A stretch of DNA of 64,000 nt from Prinia subflava (taxonomy: Eukaryota; Chordata; Aves; Passeriformes; Cisticolidae): the NCBI RefSeq assembly GCF_021018805.1, contig NC_086248.1, forward strand, positions 100,551,739 through 100,615,738, in the 5' to 3' direction. Positions 12,400 to 26,900 of this stretch are shown here, piece by piece. Positions within the stretch are counted from its first letter, which is position 1. Every line of letters starts with the position of its first letter. A program made the translations under genes and the position numbers. The notes below the pieces were generated by a model. The model was not told the DNA's origin and made no database searches. It worked only from the letters and a program-made list of their open reading frames with translations.

Positions 12400-12860
12400 G
12401 CTTTTTGACCACAGGTCCGACGTGAATAGCCTTCAGAATCAGCAGGAATGAAATTGCATTCCCTTTATCTTCCCAAACAATTGCATTTCACAGAAATCCC
12501 AGGCAGCTGTCTTTCTTGGAGCATTTTCTCTCTTCTGCAAGGCTAGCGAGGCCTCTCTGCCTGCACACTGGAACCCAGGGGAGAAGAAATAACAACAGCT
12601 GCATTACAAAGCCTGCACTGAAAAACAAAACAGCATAAGTGCTGCTCCAGCTGTATCAAACCCAAATGTGGGCACCCAAAGGAGCTTCTGTAGGCAGTTT
12701 GATTTAAACTTTTCCAGTATAACAAGTGTTCATTTTCATTTTCAGCATGATTTTCAAGGCAAGAGAGCTCTGTAGTACTGCATATGGATTTCTTTTATGA
12801 ACGGCATTAACAACTTTGGGCAGGAGGTCCTGGAGCTCTGCTGTTCCATTTGTGTCACTT
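12400..12860. other. Candidate conserved non-coding element
   Basis: A stretch of balanced composition and high complexity within AT-rich intron, with many possible factor motifs (CAGCTG, ATTGCATT, GGGAGAAG). It has no simple repeats or coding signal. Assigned only on texture, so it needs an alignment. Confidence 0.25.
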
Positions 12861-15852
12861 TCCAGGCACAGTCATAAGAAACTATATCATATATATTTAA
12901 TAAAGTGTATTATGTATTACAATAGACAGCATTACAACACACCACTGTGTTAAAGCTCACTAAATTCCACCTTTGGACACAGCAGAAAAAGGAAGTTGAA
13001 TGAAATTACACCTTAAGGTAGAAAGAGTTTACTTTTCCACATACAACTCCAAAGGTTTCACTGTGGGTGAGGAAAAAAGTCATTACAGGGGGTGACCAAA
13101 TGTTAGAGAAAGTAGTTCAAAGGAGAAAAATATGCATAAGAATAAATATACTGAATAAAGAACTGTGAGCCCCTTGAAAAAACAGTTAACCCCTTAGCCA
13201 GGTCTTTATAGATAAAGGGGCTGGGGGTAGAACAGGGAAGGCTGAAAGGTGTGAACATCACTGAAAACTGGAAAAGATCACCATAGAGGAAAAGGAGAAA
13301 TGGGAAATTTTAGGTAAAATAAATGGGAAGACATAGTAGTAAGGAGTACCCAAGGAGATTGTATAGGAATAAAATATTTCCTGTAAGCCCTTCAAACCTG
13401 TAGAGGCCATCTGCAGTAACACAGGCCATCTAAAACCAATTATGATTGCTACATGCATTTCCTTATCTTTATTACTGTGTTTAATATCATTCAATAAGGA
13501 ATATGAGTAATTCTGACTTGGTATAAGAATCAAATATGTGAGGGAGGAAATTTTAGTGGAATGTGGTTCAACATCAAGAAAGAATCAGCAATGCAAATCA
13601 GGTGATGTGAAAACTGGGGAATGCTAAAAGGAAAGTTCATGAGAATGTCAGACAACCTGTCATTTCTGGCAAATGTGATCAACACAAGATGAGTATTATA
13701 TTCATTAAAAAAAAAAGAAAAAATAAAATGAAGAATGGATAGTAACAGGTGTATCTTAAATGAAATGGCATGTGAGGTAAAGGAGAAGCACTGCAAGAAA
13801 TGAGTGCAGCTGACAGAGATACCAACAGCAGATTGCAGGAGTGCTGAACCAAAGATTATATGGCATTTTTTGGCACACAACTGTGAGCAGAATCAATAGG
13901 AAGCACATAGTCACAGTCAAGTAGCAAAGTTACCATGAAATTCCAACAGATGTTTACACTGACCTGAAGGCTCTTGGTGACATTCTAAAGGAACTTGGGC
14001 CAATCCAACTGGTATCTTCCTAGAGCAGGAGATTTGTGGCAGATAAGATCCAAGTTGTATCATTAGATTAACACAAGTTGGAATGTTCAGAGATGCTGGT
14101 CTTGTAGTATGTGTACATACTACTGGCTTAAAAAATGTTCAATTCAGACTAAATAATCATCTTTACAATCTATTCAGCAGAAGTTTAGATGGAAATGAGG
14201 ACAAATACATTCTGTTATGATAGACTTGTATCCCCATAGAAGGTTGGTTGCTCTGATCAACAAATTCAGAAATCTGAACCAGCCTGGTTGGAAAAGCAAG
14301 TCATGAAAACATGGAATGTTACTGGCCTTGTCCCTTTGGTTGATTTATTTAATACCTAAACAACTAAAGAGACTCCAAAACAAAGCAAAAAGAGCACAAA
14401 CAAGAGGAATGAGAAAATAAACAGAATTGTAGAAGCAATAGAAGTGCGAAAAGAGGAATGTAAATTGCGAGGAGAGGTTTTTTTAGCTGAGAGAGAGACA
14501 AAGACAAAGTAGAACAATCTTTGCCTATTCAGAGACTAAGCTCCAGGATATCCTCTAGGAAAATGCTATCCTATGGGCTTGCCTTTCCAAGATAAGTCAC
14601 GTTCAGTGATGCTATCAAATCCCGACCCTAGCATTGCTGTTCAAGTATTAGTTCTTGGACAGGTCCTGAATCTAATGTGAAAGCACCTGTTCTGGGTCAA
14701 ACAATATATAGTCCAACTGCATCCTGCTGCTTTACTACTATTTTTTCCCATGGCCCAGACTGGCCATATGGTTAGTTCCTTGGATAATTTCCTCAGGAAT
14801 GGCTACTCTTTGAAATGGCCAGTGTGAAGGTCTTACCCCTTGGAGAGATCTTGTACTGCATTTACAGCAATCTCACCTCTTACAAAAGCAAGAATCCTAC
14901 TTTGCCTGCTTTTAAGAGTACACCTGAGTGGTAAATTTCCTTCATTTTCCTTAGCTTCTACACTGGCGTTTAATCAATGAGCTAAAAATACCTTATTCAC
15001 TTTGTCACTCAGAAGTCTGGTCTCTCTCCAGATAAATAAAAAGAAGTGGGTACTTCTTTCTCTTTTTTTATACAACTGGTTGTATCGGTTTCTATCTTTT
15101 CTATCATATAACATTCATTAAGAAATGTTCCACAATTAAACTTCCTGTTTCAATTTCACATATATTGTGTAAGAATTTTCCTTTCAGTGTATCTTTATTA
15201 TCTATAATTTGTAATTCTTTCATATGTCATTGTACTTCTGAATACACCTTTTTCTCTATAAGTGGAACATAAATTCAATTAAAAATATTCTGTCTTGTCA
15301 AAAAGGGAAGTGCAGGAAAATAATGATTCTTCACAAAAGAGCCAAATCAACAAGGTCCTTGAGGAAATAATATAAAGAAACCTAATTTTATCTTATCTCT
15401 AAATCTAAGTGGGATATTAAATAAAAAGTATGTGTCTACATGCCCCCAGCAAACTAGGTAACTTCTGGTTTTTTATCTCTTTCTTTCACAGGAGCATATC
15501 AGGAGTAATGCAAATGCAAAGAACAACTAAGACAATTTTCAAGCATTTGAGATTATTGGGGGCACAAATGTTGCCAAATTGTTTTTGTCATTCTTGGACT
15601 TTAGAGAACTCTCCTGCATGAGAACGGGTGCAACCACACCACTAATTCCACAAACAAACTATAGGAATGGCAAAACTCTCATGGATTTAAGTGCAATGAA
15701 AATTTTATACTAAAGAGGCATTTAGCACAGAACTCAGTAACCCATTTAGTCTTATATTTTGAAAGCACTGCAAGCATACTATAGACCACAAGCTGAAAGT
15801 CCTTCAGATTCACTTCAGGCACAGAGAGAATGCAACCTCTCAAGAAGACTTG

Positions 15853-15880
15853 CAAACAAACAAACAAACAAACAAACAAA
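15853..15880 (+). repeat. (CAAA)7 microsatellite
   Basis: Seven tandem CAAA units without interruption. Confidence 0.95.
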
Positions 15881-18800
15881 CTGTTCTGAGCATACTTAGA
15901 AAGTTTTAACAGTCATGCTATTTAAGTCAGGTAGCTCGTGAAAAATTTTTATAAATAAAATTTCTAAAAATACAATAAAATGATATTTCACCCAAGAATA
16001 ACCTAATCCTTGTCAACATCTTTGCATAGGGATTAGAGGAAATAAAGCCAAGTCTATTAGTATTTTTATAAGAGAAAACAGTTCCAGGCAGAAATTGGGT
16101 GTCACACTCATGTCCACTGACATTTAAAGAAAATGGAATTTAAAAAATCAAATACAGTCCCCAAATATAAAAACAACAGGCCTGATATATCTAAAAGCTA
16201 TCATGTTATTATCAATTAATGGGTGAATATAAAACTTTTAGAATTTTATTCTCTCTCTGGTTGGTTCTTGAATGAAATTGCAATGTGAAATTTATTACTC
16301 AGTGGATCTGAGTAGAGGACACAGAGTTTTTGTCAGGAAAAACCAACCAGAGATTTATGTCTTTCATTGCTGACCTGTGTAACTTAAACCCCACTCAACA
16401 ATTTGGTATTATCCTTAAAGAAATATAAAAAAACCTTCTATATCAGAATTACAAGTCCCAAATCTAATAACCTGGGAACTCTTTCTCACAGCTTGAAATA
16501 TATGTATATTTTGAGGGCTTTTTAAAGGAGGCACATGGAAATCCAAAATAAACATATAATCTTGTCTCTCTCTCACTGCCATGTTTTCCTTAAACATCCT
16601 CAAATTTCTTCTGATGAGCAGTGTCTGCTAAAAACTGGTTTATGAAAAGGGTACAGAAACAACTTGATACATTCCTCCAGACTCCCAACATTTTCTGTGC
16701 AAGTAAGTAATTTCAGTAGGATAAAAAATGCATGTCTTTCCCTCCCCCCCCACCAAATAAAAAGTGCTGTGTCCTCATTTGCTGAAATAGGATTGCAATA
16801 CAGTGTACCTCGATTAATAGATTAAACAGAGAGGAAAAAATACTTTCATATGTTTCCACTAAAGGAAATATATATTTTATACCAAGAAAATTGAACATGC
16901 AATTTCTTGTCCAAAACCATCAGTGAAAACAGCTGATCAACAGTAGCAACAGGTTTTGGGCACATGCAGATCTTACCAGCAATTTTAAAAATATATTATT
17001 CAGATTTTGAGAATGCAACATTTAGTTAGAGATTAGTAGATGTTTTAAAGAGTAATTTTTTTTCTAGGAATGGTGTATTAGATACATCATAAACTATTCC
17101 ATGAAGTGTGTGTGCTACCTCCAGCAATCCCATAGTGGCAGCATCCACAGCTATGACAAAGAAAGAGAAAGGAATGAGATGCACTCATTAGTTTGCCAGC
17201 AAATTCCTCCAGACATCATGTGAGGTGAGTACACTCTGTGCCTAGAAAAACTCATTAAATCTTGTTATGGTTGTGGCTAGTTCCAGTTAAAAGCATGGTT
17301 GAGTACACCTGTAAATTATAACAAAGATTTATTTTTTCCAATGTAGGGAACAGAGCAATATTACATCTTCAAAGTTACAGATTCTATATTACCTCACTAT
17401 TTAGTGAAATTAAAATATCTGACTAAAAAGATCTGTATGATAAAATAAACATATCAATATTATTCTACTCAATAACATATTATTTCAAACCTCAGTAATC
17501 TGTTCAACAGTACAGAGTAACTGGCTCTTTTATTATTGTTTTTCTTTTTGTATTTAATTGATAATTAAACAAGTAAGACATAGATAATGCTTTAGTTCTC
17601 CTTTGATTAGGAGTTTACACATTCAGTAGACTTGCTCACAGATTTCAGGGAGTGAATTCTCCATGCTCCCTCCTGCAATCACAGACTTGCTGACATTTCA
17701 TTCAGCCAAAGTGCTTTGCTTTCTCCAACCCCCTTGTCAAGCTACTTAAAATCAAACTGAAATTGAGAACATTGGGTCATCACTGTGGATTTCTCATTCT
17801 GGATTTTGTCTGTGTCACTGGATCCCATTTAGGAGTCTTGTTTGGCTGTTCACTTCAGCTGAAGGTATCATGCAGATGTCCCCATGGAAAGGAGCTGGCA
17901 CATCCATGGCTCTTCATGGCTCTCTGATATCTGATGTTCTCTAACAGCCCAGGAACTGAAATGCAATGTCGGATTCCCTTGCTCATGTTTAAGCAGTTGG
18001 GGTTTTTTTTGTAGATTTTGCATTCTTCAGTAGGTGATCCTCTGCTCTGACACAGGTGTCATTTACTCTCTGTCTGGTCATTTCATCCAAATGGCAAACA
18101 GTGTGAAGCTGAACTCTCTGGTCAGTCCCACTTACATATTTTCATATGGCCATTATGACAGTCTAGCCATTCTTTTAAAAATAACTACTCATTGTGCATG
18201 AAAAACAAGTGAATGACTTGTTAATCTACTGTCCAACTGCTACCTCGAGATACCCTCATGAGACCTCTATGACATCAAATATTATAGCTAAAGTAATTTA
18301 AGCTATGTATCCCTGAAACCCTCAAAATATTATTTCATCATAGAAAGATCACATTAGAATTATTTCTGCATAACCTGCTTTATAAATTGTTAGTAAAAGC
18401 AACACATGTGGATACATTTTTCATGAAAAACACTGTAACTAAACTCCATGACAGAGAGCTAAAGCAGTCTGAGGCAGAACCAAACTCCTTGATCCAAAAA
18501 TTTCTGAAATCAGAAAGAATATTCCCTTGCTTTCAAGGACTGCCTGAGGAGAATCATTCCACTGCTACATTGATGAAAATCAGATCTTCATTTCAATTCA
18601 AATACAGATGAACAAATTCATCTTATGCTTGTAGGCAAATTCTTAGCAGGAGCAGAACAAAAATCTGGAAGCTTACAAAAGTGCTTTTTTTTCCTCTTTA
18701 CTAACTAATCAGTCTGTATTGCTCAGAATAGCAATACAGCCTTTACCTAAACAGGTATTAAGAAAAATCACCATTTCTCCCTTAGACCTTTTTGCCATCA

Positions 18801-21800
18801 CAAAGCTTTACATTCTGTGACATTTTGTAAATTATTTCTGCTGGAAAGCTCTAAAATCCTTCATACAACACCATCAGCAAGTACCATTAGAGTGCAGTAC
18901 AGCTAAGAAAACTCTTATCTGCTGACATTTATCACAATAAAATACAATTTTACATGTATTCTAGGAAGTTTTTAGTTCATTTCCAAAAAGCATCTTTGCT
19001 TTTACTTGCAAAGTAGATAAAATTAAGACTCTTTTGATGCTACATTTTTTAAGGACACCTTTATAAATAAACAAACAGTTTTTACTCAACAGATCTTGTT
19101 GTGATGTCATGCTACAAGAAATAAGCAATAAACCAGGTTCAAAATGGTTATTCCAAAGAAGAAAACTTGTTTATAAAGAATGTTTATGAATACATTAGGA
19201 ATTTAGTTGCCCCTAAAGCAATCTGAAATACTCTACATTACAATAATTGATTCATAATTTTTGCTCCAATGTTTGTATCTTCACTACAGCTCAACATTGT
19301 GCATATTATGTCCCACCTAAAACTGTAAGTAGCATCCACTTCTCTTGCAGTAGGTATTGGTAAAAATATAACAAAATTTGTTCTTAAACCTCAGACCTCA
19401 CTACACAAAAAAGACAAGGAATAGGAGAGGAGACAGTGAATATTATTAACCTTATTTTAGGGATGAAAAACTGTGAGGAAGATTAAATACTTGAGATATA
19501 TAAAGAACTTGTAATAGAATAGTGAAAATAAAATAGCAATTCCAAATCCCATTTCCAGTACTTAATTACTTCTCAGTTCTTAATTTCTCCTTTTTTTTCC
19601 CCCATTTTATGCTGCCAGATGTCTACCCTTCATCTGATGTAATCATTTATGAAGGATCCAGTTTCTACAGAAGAATTAATATCTGAGTCCAAAGCCAAAA
19701 AAGGCTTGTTTTATAATAAGTTTTTCTCATCTCTAGCCAATTCTGCAAAAAACAAAACTCAACTGCAAACCACAGGAGCAAAGGTCACTATCAAAATTTA
19801 CATGATTTTCTGAAGGAACCAAACATTTTGGAGGAGAACTTGCAGCTGTTTTTATATTAAGTGTCATAAAGTTCTTATCAAGACAAAAAAAAAGCAGTAA
19901 GAAGTGCAGCATGAGACTCATGGTGAGAGTTTTGCTTTTTCTTTAGAGACAGGCAGTGGACACCAAAATCAGGGACCAATGATTTTCTGAAACTTGATAT
20001 ACTATTATATCTAATAAAACTTCAGGCACTTTTATTACCTTCTTTTTCTGATATCATTTATTTGGTTCTCAAAGGTTTGCTTCAACAATATTGCCAGTCT
20101 TTTTTATTTATTTATTTATTTTTCCTCAGTTTAACTGGCCGTATTTTTCATAAAGTGAAGAAAACACCAAGTTATATTGGTGAAGATGAAACAGGAAAGT
20201 CTTACAAATATGATTGCTTGGCAAAAGAATCTGAGAATATGAAACCTGTAAGTGAAATAAAAATGAGAGCTAGTTTTGACGTTTAAGATGCCAAGACAGT
20301 CAGTTACTGGACAACTGGAAGGACAATGGTTGAGTGAGCTGAAAAGAAGATCCCTGTTGATTGAACAATGTCCTTGGCAAACAGAAGGGATGCATCTGCA
20401 AGCTAAAGAGTCCAAGGGTCAGAGAGACCCTGCCAGTTTGGCAGAGAAGAAAAAAAAGGGGTCTAGCAAGTAGCTTTTAGGGTTTAAAATGTAACACAGT
20501 ATGGTAATGTAGTACTTCTAAAAGGCTGTATGTAGATTTTATAGGATTTGTTTCTTTTACTGGTTGGATGTTCTAAATTAGCATATTCAGTAAAGAAAAC
20601 TATTTAATGCATTGTATCCAAAAGTAAAGTGACTTCAGATTTCAGGCTTTGGGCTTCAGGCTTCAGGCATGCCTATAAGCTGTAGCTGACAGCTTTTAGG
20701 CTGGGCTCTGTACCACCCACGACCCAGGGCTGCTGTAGGGAAACCCAACACAGCAATAAACATCATTTAGGAACAGAGCTGCCTGGAGTCACGCATCTCT
20801 CTCTGACCACTCATTCCTGGACTTCTCTTACAGTATTTGGCTGAAAAACTTAGAAATTTTAATACATTCAGGAACCTCTTTTGAATGCAGAAAAAAGGAA
20901 AGCAGCTCTCAGAAATATTTCTGACAGCTACTAAAATTTCATTATAAAAAGGTTTTCCAAGATTTGATTTAAAAGTGATGCTACTGAATCACAGAAAATG
21001 GAGGTCCAGTTCCCAACCTCAGCTGAAAAACTTCATGATTTTCATTAAGATACAGTACAATGAGGCTACCAGGCTTATTGAGACAAATTTTAGCTTAAAT
21101 ACCTTGAAAACTCCTTTAAAAGAGAGAAAATATCTTCCAAATCACTGAAAGCTTTCCTAATATCTCTATTAAATTCTTTATATAATTTTTGTTCTGGTCA
21201 GAACAAATTGATAATAATTAATGCTTGCAGGAATAAATCACATCTATATAGACAGAAATTCAAAGAGGTTCAGTCCCAGAGATGACACATTAACAATTGT
21301 AAAATAGATATGCCTGTGGTTAATAAGGGAAGAATTGCCTTTCATTTTTAATTTTTTTTTCTTTAATTTAGTAGTCCTTGTAAAGTCACATTTAGGACAA
21401 TTTGCTTTCTGTAAATTTATTAAATTGAACAGAGCTTTTAGTCAGTTTATAAAATGCATGAATGTTGTAAACAATCAATAAGTCTGAGAAGCCTGAGAAG
21501 TGTAGGTAGTAGATTTAATAATGATAGAGTGTCAAGACATTCTGTTGATATCCTATGGTCCCTTTAGTCTACTAAACTTTTCTTTCATTCTTGGTATATA
21601 TCTTCTGTGTTTCAAAAGTAAAAAAAATGAAGTTTGCAGAGCAGTACTGCTGAGCTGAGGACATATTTTAAATGACAGTAAAATCACAGTGTATTAAATT
21701 ATACTCCCTTCACTGCTTAGCAAAAAACAGCCTTTAGGGATGTTACATAGGACTTGGATTTCTGACTGGTACTATTTTGCTGTAGAATTTAAGCTTTCCT

Positions 21801-22980
21801 AAAGAAACAACACTGGAATTCTTTCACAGAAAATGCAACAAAAAGGTGGTAAATGACACATACATTAAGCTTGAAGAAAATTCATATGCATACAGACATC
21901 CGAGCTTAAGGTCATTCTTATTCATTTATAAAGGCATTTCTAAAGATGGATCTAATTAGACTACATACTAGGCACAACATTTATAATATGTAAAAACATG
22001 GAGAGTTTTCTCCAAAACTATCAATACTTTCATTGGTCATCTATGATTCTGCAGTTTAGCTTGTATCTGATTCTGCTTAAACCACAATTTTTAATTCTTT
22101 TTTGACTATTGAACTTGTTTATTTTAAAAAATTTTCTATTCATTCTAACACACAGAGTCCCATTTAAATCAGAGGGAGTAATAAAGTTTAACATTCTGGA
22201 AAATGTCACTGGATGATTGAAATACCATGAGGTAACATGTAAGATAATCATATGCTTGTAAACAGCCATATTATATTATTAAAATAAGTCTGGTTATCTG
22301 CAGCATAATAACACATACATTCAATTATACTGAGGATCAAGGGGATAAAATTATTCATATAAATAATCCAACTAAATACAGTGGGACCATCTGTGAAATA
22401 AGTGATAAGAAAGAAATTTAGGGAGAATTTGACTGTGACTTTATTCTGTCTTCACCTCCTGCCCTAAAAGCTTCTTATTTGTATTCTTTCCAGGCAACTA
22501 CTACATTGTGTTACAGTGGATACAAGATAAATCATGGAAAGGAAAGGGGAAAATAAATATTTCTAATCTTTATAGTTTTTTTAACACAGAGGGAAAGAGA
22601 GGATCTAGTTTTGCAAGTAGAGAAAGCAACAATCTCTAAATAAGGAGGAAAAATACCAAAGGTGTGTTCAAAGGTCCTGTAACATTAATAAATGTGGCTC
22701 TTACAAAGACACAAGTGTCTTAAAAATATTGTCTGGTCATGTTAAAGATTAACACTACATTTTTGGCTCTTGTGTACAGAATATTTTATTATGGCTATAC
22801 TACTCCTTATATAAAAACTTTTACAGGGAGAGTTTAAGAAATATTTTTAGGCCATTTTTTTTAATGGCAAGACTTATAGGCAGACATGCAAATACCACGC
22901 CTGTATTTTATTTAAAAAAGGTTTTCTTGGAAAAATGGTTCCGAAACTTATTAAAACAATTTTGTGTGAGCCTTTCCTGT

Positions 22981-23004
22981 GTTTTGTTTTGTTTTGTTTT
23001 GTTT
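22981..23004 (+). repeat. (GTTTT)n microsatellite
   Basis: Four full GTTTT units plus a partial GTTT unit. Confidence 0.9.
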
Positions 23005-23712
23005 AAAAGACATGCTTACTACAGACGAACGTTGAATACAGTAATTAATGAAAATAGAGTGACCCAGTATAGTAGAGGAAGTCTTTTTTCAGCCTTAAAA
23101 ACTGTATTTGATTTAGGAAAAAAAAGGAAAATTCTCAGCTGAAAACCTGACATTTATGTTAGCAGTAGTATATCCCCAAGGGAACTCTGAGTGAGTTTCA
23201 TTTCCATTCTGATTCCTTTTGACTTCAGTCTTATTTCGAAGTGGACATATAAAAACCATTTGGGTAGGAGTAACTTGACTTTTGGGTTTAAGCCTTTTGC
23301 TAGCTCCTTGAAAACCAATCACAATTTGCTCAAATTGCAAATGTTTCCTAAAATGTGTATGCACAGCATCAGTGGAGATGTCTTGGGGTTGACCAGTAAA
23401 CTCCTAAAAGACCTTCAACTTCAGCCTCAGCAGGTCTTCCCTGTCATTCAAAATTCTGTAACCTGTGCTAACCAGCCATTCAGTTTTGGAGCAGGGAAAA
23501 TCTTAGTCCCTCAGTAAATTCCTTGCTGGAATAGGCCCTGCAGAAACGCAGCTTCCTCATTCAAGTGCAGAAAACACAATGGCTGGGATGTCTGCGTGGG
23601 AGAAGAGTCTTAAAAACTTTAAAAAATTATACACACTATTTTACTACCTTAAAAGAATGTTCTTTATGTTGCAAACACAAAAATAGAAGCACTGAGACAT
23701 AAGGCTTCTTAC

Positions 23713-23808
23713 GTAACTGAGATCCATCTACTTTATTCATATAGGGTAAGATATAGCCTTTAATTACACAGTTTAATGCAATTCTCTCCAGAGCTTCCCT
23801 CACTTGAT
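23713..23808 (-). other. Speculative in-phase cassette exon in NRXN1 intron 2
   Basis: On the minus strand a 96-base open segment is bounded by a pyrimidine-leaning acceptor (CTCCTCTGTGTGCAG, AG at 23810-23809) and a strong donor (TTAC|GTAAGA, GT at 23712-23711). It would enter and leave in phase 1, the same phase in which NRXN1 exon 2 ends. It would therefore add 32 residues without shifting the frame (first residues DQVREALERI). I know of no neurexin exon like this, and intronic pseudoexons with good splice sites are common, so it may be chance. Confidence 0.2.
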
Positions 23809-23929
23809 CTGCACACAGAGGAGGACTATTCTTAGCCAGAAGTAATGACTGAATACCACAGAAAGCTGCTGTGCCAGTGAGCAGTGCATCTGCCCTCGCT
23901 GAGAAGGGGCAGGGTGTGCCTCTGAACAA

Positions 23930-26900
23930 GGAGAGCTCAATGAAGAAATATACTTTATCTCCTTCTGTCCTAAAAATCCAACATGATTTTGGCCACGTTT
24001 TTAAAGACAGGCATTTTCTGAGTGGTCATTCCTAATGCTGCTCCAAATATTTGTTTGAAGAGAGTACTGTGATGGATATCCCAGAACACAAGAGTGAGCT
24101 GTACTTTGAAGTTTTAGTGGAGGCTTAGAGTGTGTGGTGTTATCTGTGAAGTACTCAGAAGAACTTCAAATGGGCACTCAGGGAATGTTTTTATCTGTGG
24201 TCTCTCTTGCCTCAGTTTTCAACTATGAATGAGAGCATCTGTCATCTTACATGGGTATTGTGCAATTTGCAATATTTGCATAGCAGCTCAGGTGTTGTAG
24301 CTATGAATACCTTAGAAAAGCCTAGGAAATATTACTGATTTCTCTTCAGAGAAACGATTTTATTATGGTCAATGAATAAATCAGGGCTACAAACGGAACA
24401 GCAAGTAGAAAACAAAATATTGGAGAACTTATTATCCAGGCGATGCACTGAAGGAGACAGAAAGCTCAAGGACAAAGTGGTATACGATCATGTAATTAAA
24501 GACTATTCCATAATGGATGCCCAGAAACAGATGAAACTAAAAGGGCACAGTATATTTGATGCTGATAGTTCATCGCTTCTAAGTGCTTTAGTGCTTTATT
24601 TTATAAAATTCTCTGAGCATAAGTTCTGAGTGCAGTACATTCATACCTGTTAGACTGACACTGAGGACTTAGGCTGACTGGAGAAGATGCAAACTGCCCA
24701 TACGGAGCTGTGCTTCAAAAGCCTGTGGACTGAATGTGGGTCTAAGAGTAACCAAAGGAGCGCAAAGATCGATTCAAACATGCAGATGACAAAAATACTT
24801 GACAGTCTATTTGCCAAGGGCAAGCATTTCAATACAGAATAGGTCATCTGATCAATGGGGGTCAGAGGGGTAAAAATATTAAACTTTTTTAGCCATTAAT
24901 TCATAATTTTGTAAGGGAAAATAGCATTGTAAGTTCTTACCATGCCTCTACAAAAGAGAGAAACTGGAGAGTGGAAAACATAGTTGTTGCAACCTAGAGG
25001 TGCGAGAGACAAGCAGGCAAAGCTTCCCACAGCCATTTTTGTGCTGGCAAGATGTTTCTATACATCTGAATGGAAAAGGGAACTTCCATAAAGATTGCAA
25101 AGTAGCATTACATAGTAGTGGGCAGGATTAAGCCTGTTTATTACTTGACATTTTGGGGTGTTTTAATATTAATACAATTCAAGGATTTTTTTTTCCTAAT
25201 CAGAGTCCTGATTCTGACTTTACTCTTATTTTACAATGGCTTAAAATATCAGCTTGAAAAGACATCAATCCTGATCTACACAGACAAGAAAGGAGGACTG
25301 CAACCAATAATTTTATTACATCAATTGACAGAGCTACTGAATGTGAAAAATCTACAAAAGCAAAATATTTTAGAAATAGTGTACGGAACAATATATATGA
25401 TTTCCAAGAACATTTTTCTCTTCCATTCCTTTTGGTAATCAACTTCCTTAGTATCTCTTTCTGCATTCTCTAATGACTGAAAGTTTAGTTTGTCACTCAG
25501 AGCTCAGACTGGGCAAAGACAAGTTTCCAAGACATACTCATGTACTTTTTTTCAGATTTCTGATAAGGAAGCTATGGAAGGGCAAAGCTGAGTAACATCA
25601 AAACCTGTACCCATCTCACTTTATATATTTAGGCTATGCAAGCAGCAATGAGCACAAATTAAAGTGCAAAATCAAAATAACTAAATATTTTTAAGCCCTT
25701 AGAGGTATGCTTTTGAATTTGATGTGCTTCTATCACAATAGATACAGCATCACTAACTGCTTTCTATTATTTTTGATGCAAATGTGAATAAAATGGAGAG
25801 ACAAATTCCATGCTTAAACACAAGAAAGAAAAAAGATGAAAGCCACCACTCACTGAAGACAGCTTTACTTCTGAATTCCTGTGGCGCCATTAACTTAGAG
25901 TGCAATGAATGTTTCTGTTTGCAGGTTTGGTTTTTTTTTTAATAGGGGAGAAATTGAAAGGAAATTTTTCTCTTGCATCACTGTGGATGCTTTCATGGTT
26001 TAATATTTACAAAATCCACCAGCATGTCTCACAGTATCACAATGGGTAATAAGTGCCTGAATATCAAACTTGGATGATGCAGGTATTTATAATGTGCAAG
26101 AAAGACTTTACTTATTTAAAGACCCAAATGATGCTCAATAAAAGAAGAATGGGATCCAGCCAATGCCAAGACAATAGGTAAAACCTCTGGACGTCAACAT
26201 GAATTGTGTTTGTCAGTGGATTTGCAAGAATAGCAAGTCAAAACTTCTATCACTTGAACTTTTTTCTGTCATAGGAATTTTCTTATAAAAACTTGAATAG
26301 GAAACAGTGTGAAAATATTTCTCTCAGAACTTCAAACTTGATGTGTTATTTGTTACATTTTGAATTTCAAAATTTGTAATGTGGAAAACAAAAACAAAAC
26401 CTGTTAATGTGCTGCTTATTATTACTGCATAACTTCCTGAAATTCTAGACTTAGTTGTTTAAGTGCTCCAGAGGGGGGAAAAAAAAAAAACAAACCCAAG
26501 TTCAAGGCTAACTTCAATCCTAGCTGCTCCTGCAAGTACTTTGGACCTAGAACAGTAACAAAAAATCCCCAAAGAAATTCCTGGAAATTACCACAACAGA
26601 TACATTGTTCACAGAAAAGTAGTGGAGATTTGAGCCAACAAAGAAAATGTAATTTGAATATATTTTCTTCTGGTGAACTACCAGGAAAATGCTGATGTTT
26701 TCCTCATAACACGTAAGTCAGGAATGTTTTATGTAAGAATGTGAGACCTATATTCAGAATTCTTCAAGTAAATGTTTAACTAAACCAGACAAATCTTTTG
26801 TAAATGTTGAATGACAGTCCATAGGTTCTAAAAAAAATCCTCCCAGGTTCTTTGCTATGTGGTAATGTTACAGAAATTGTTCTTATGCAATATCACAAAA

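Larger units (their letters stand above)
12861..23712. other. AT-rich intron 2 segment
   Basis: No gene seen. It includes a perfect 9-bp inverted repeat with a 2-base loop at 14104-14123 (GTAGTATGT-GT-ACATACTAC), a (CAAA)7 repeat at 15853-15880, a C-run near 16743-16752, TTTA repeats at 20103-20120, and GTTTT repeats at 22981-23004. All open frames are short and lack recognisable similarity. Confidence 0.7.

Noticed and set aside
14104..14123. Perfect 9-bp inverted repeat as a structured RNA
   Set aside because: Too short and with a 2-base loop. Inverted repeats of this size are expected by chance, and no flanking support exists.
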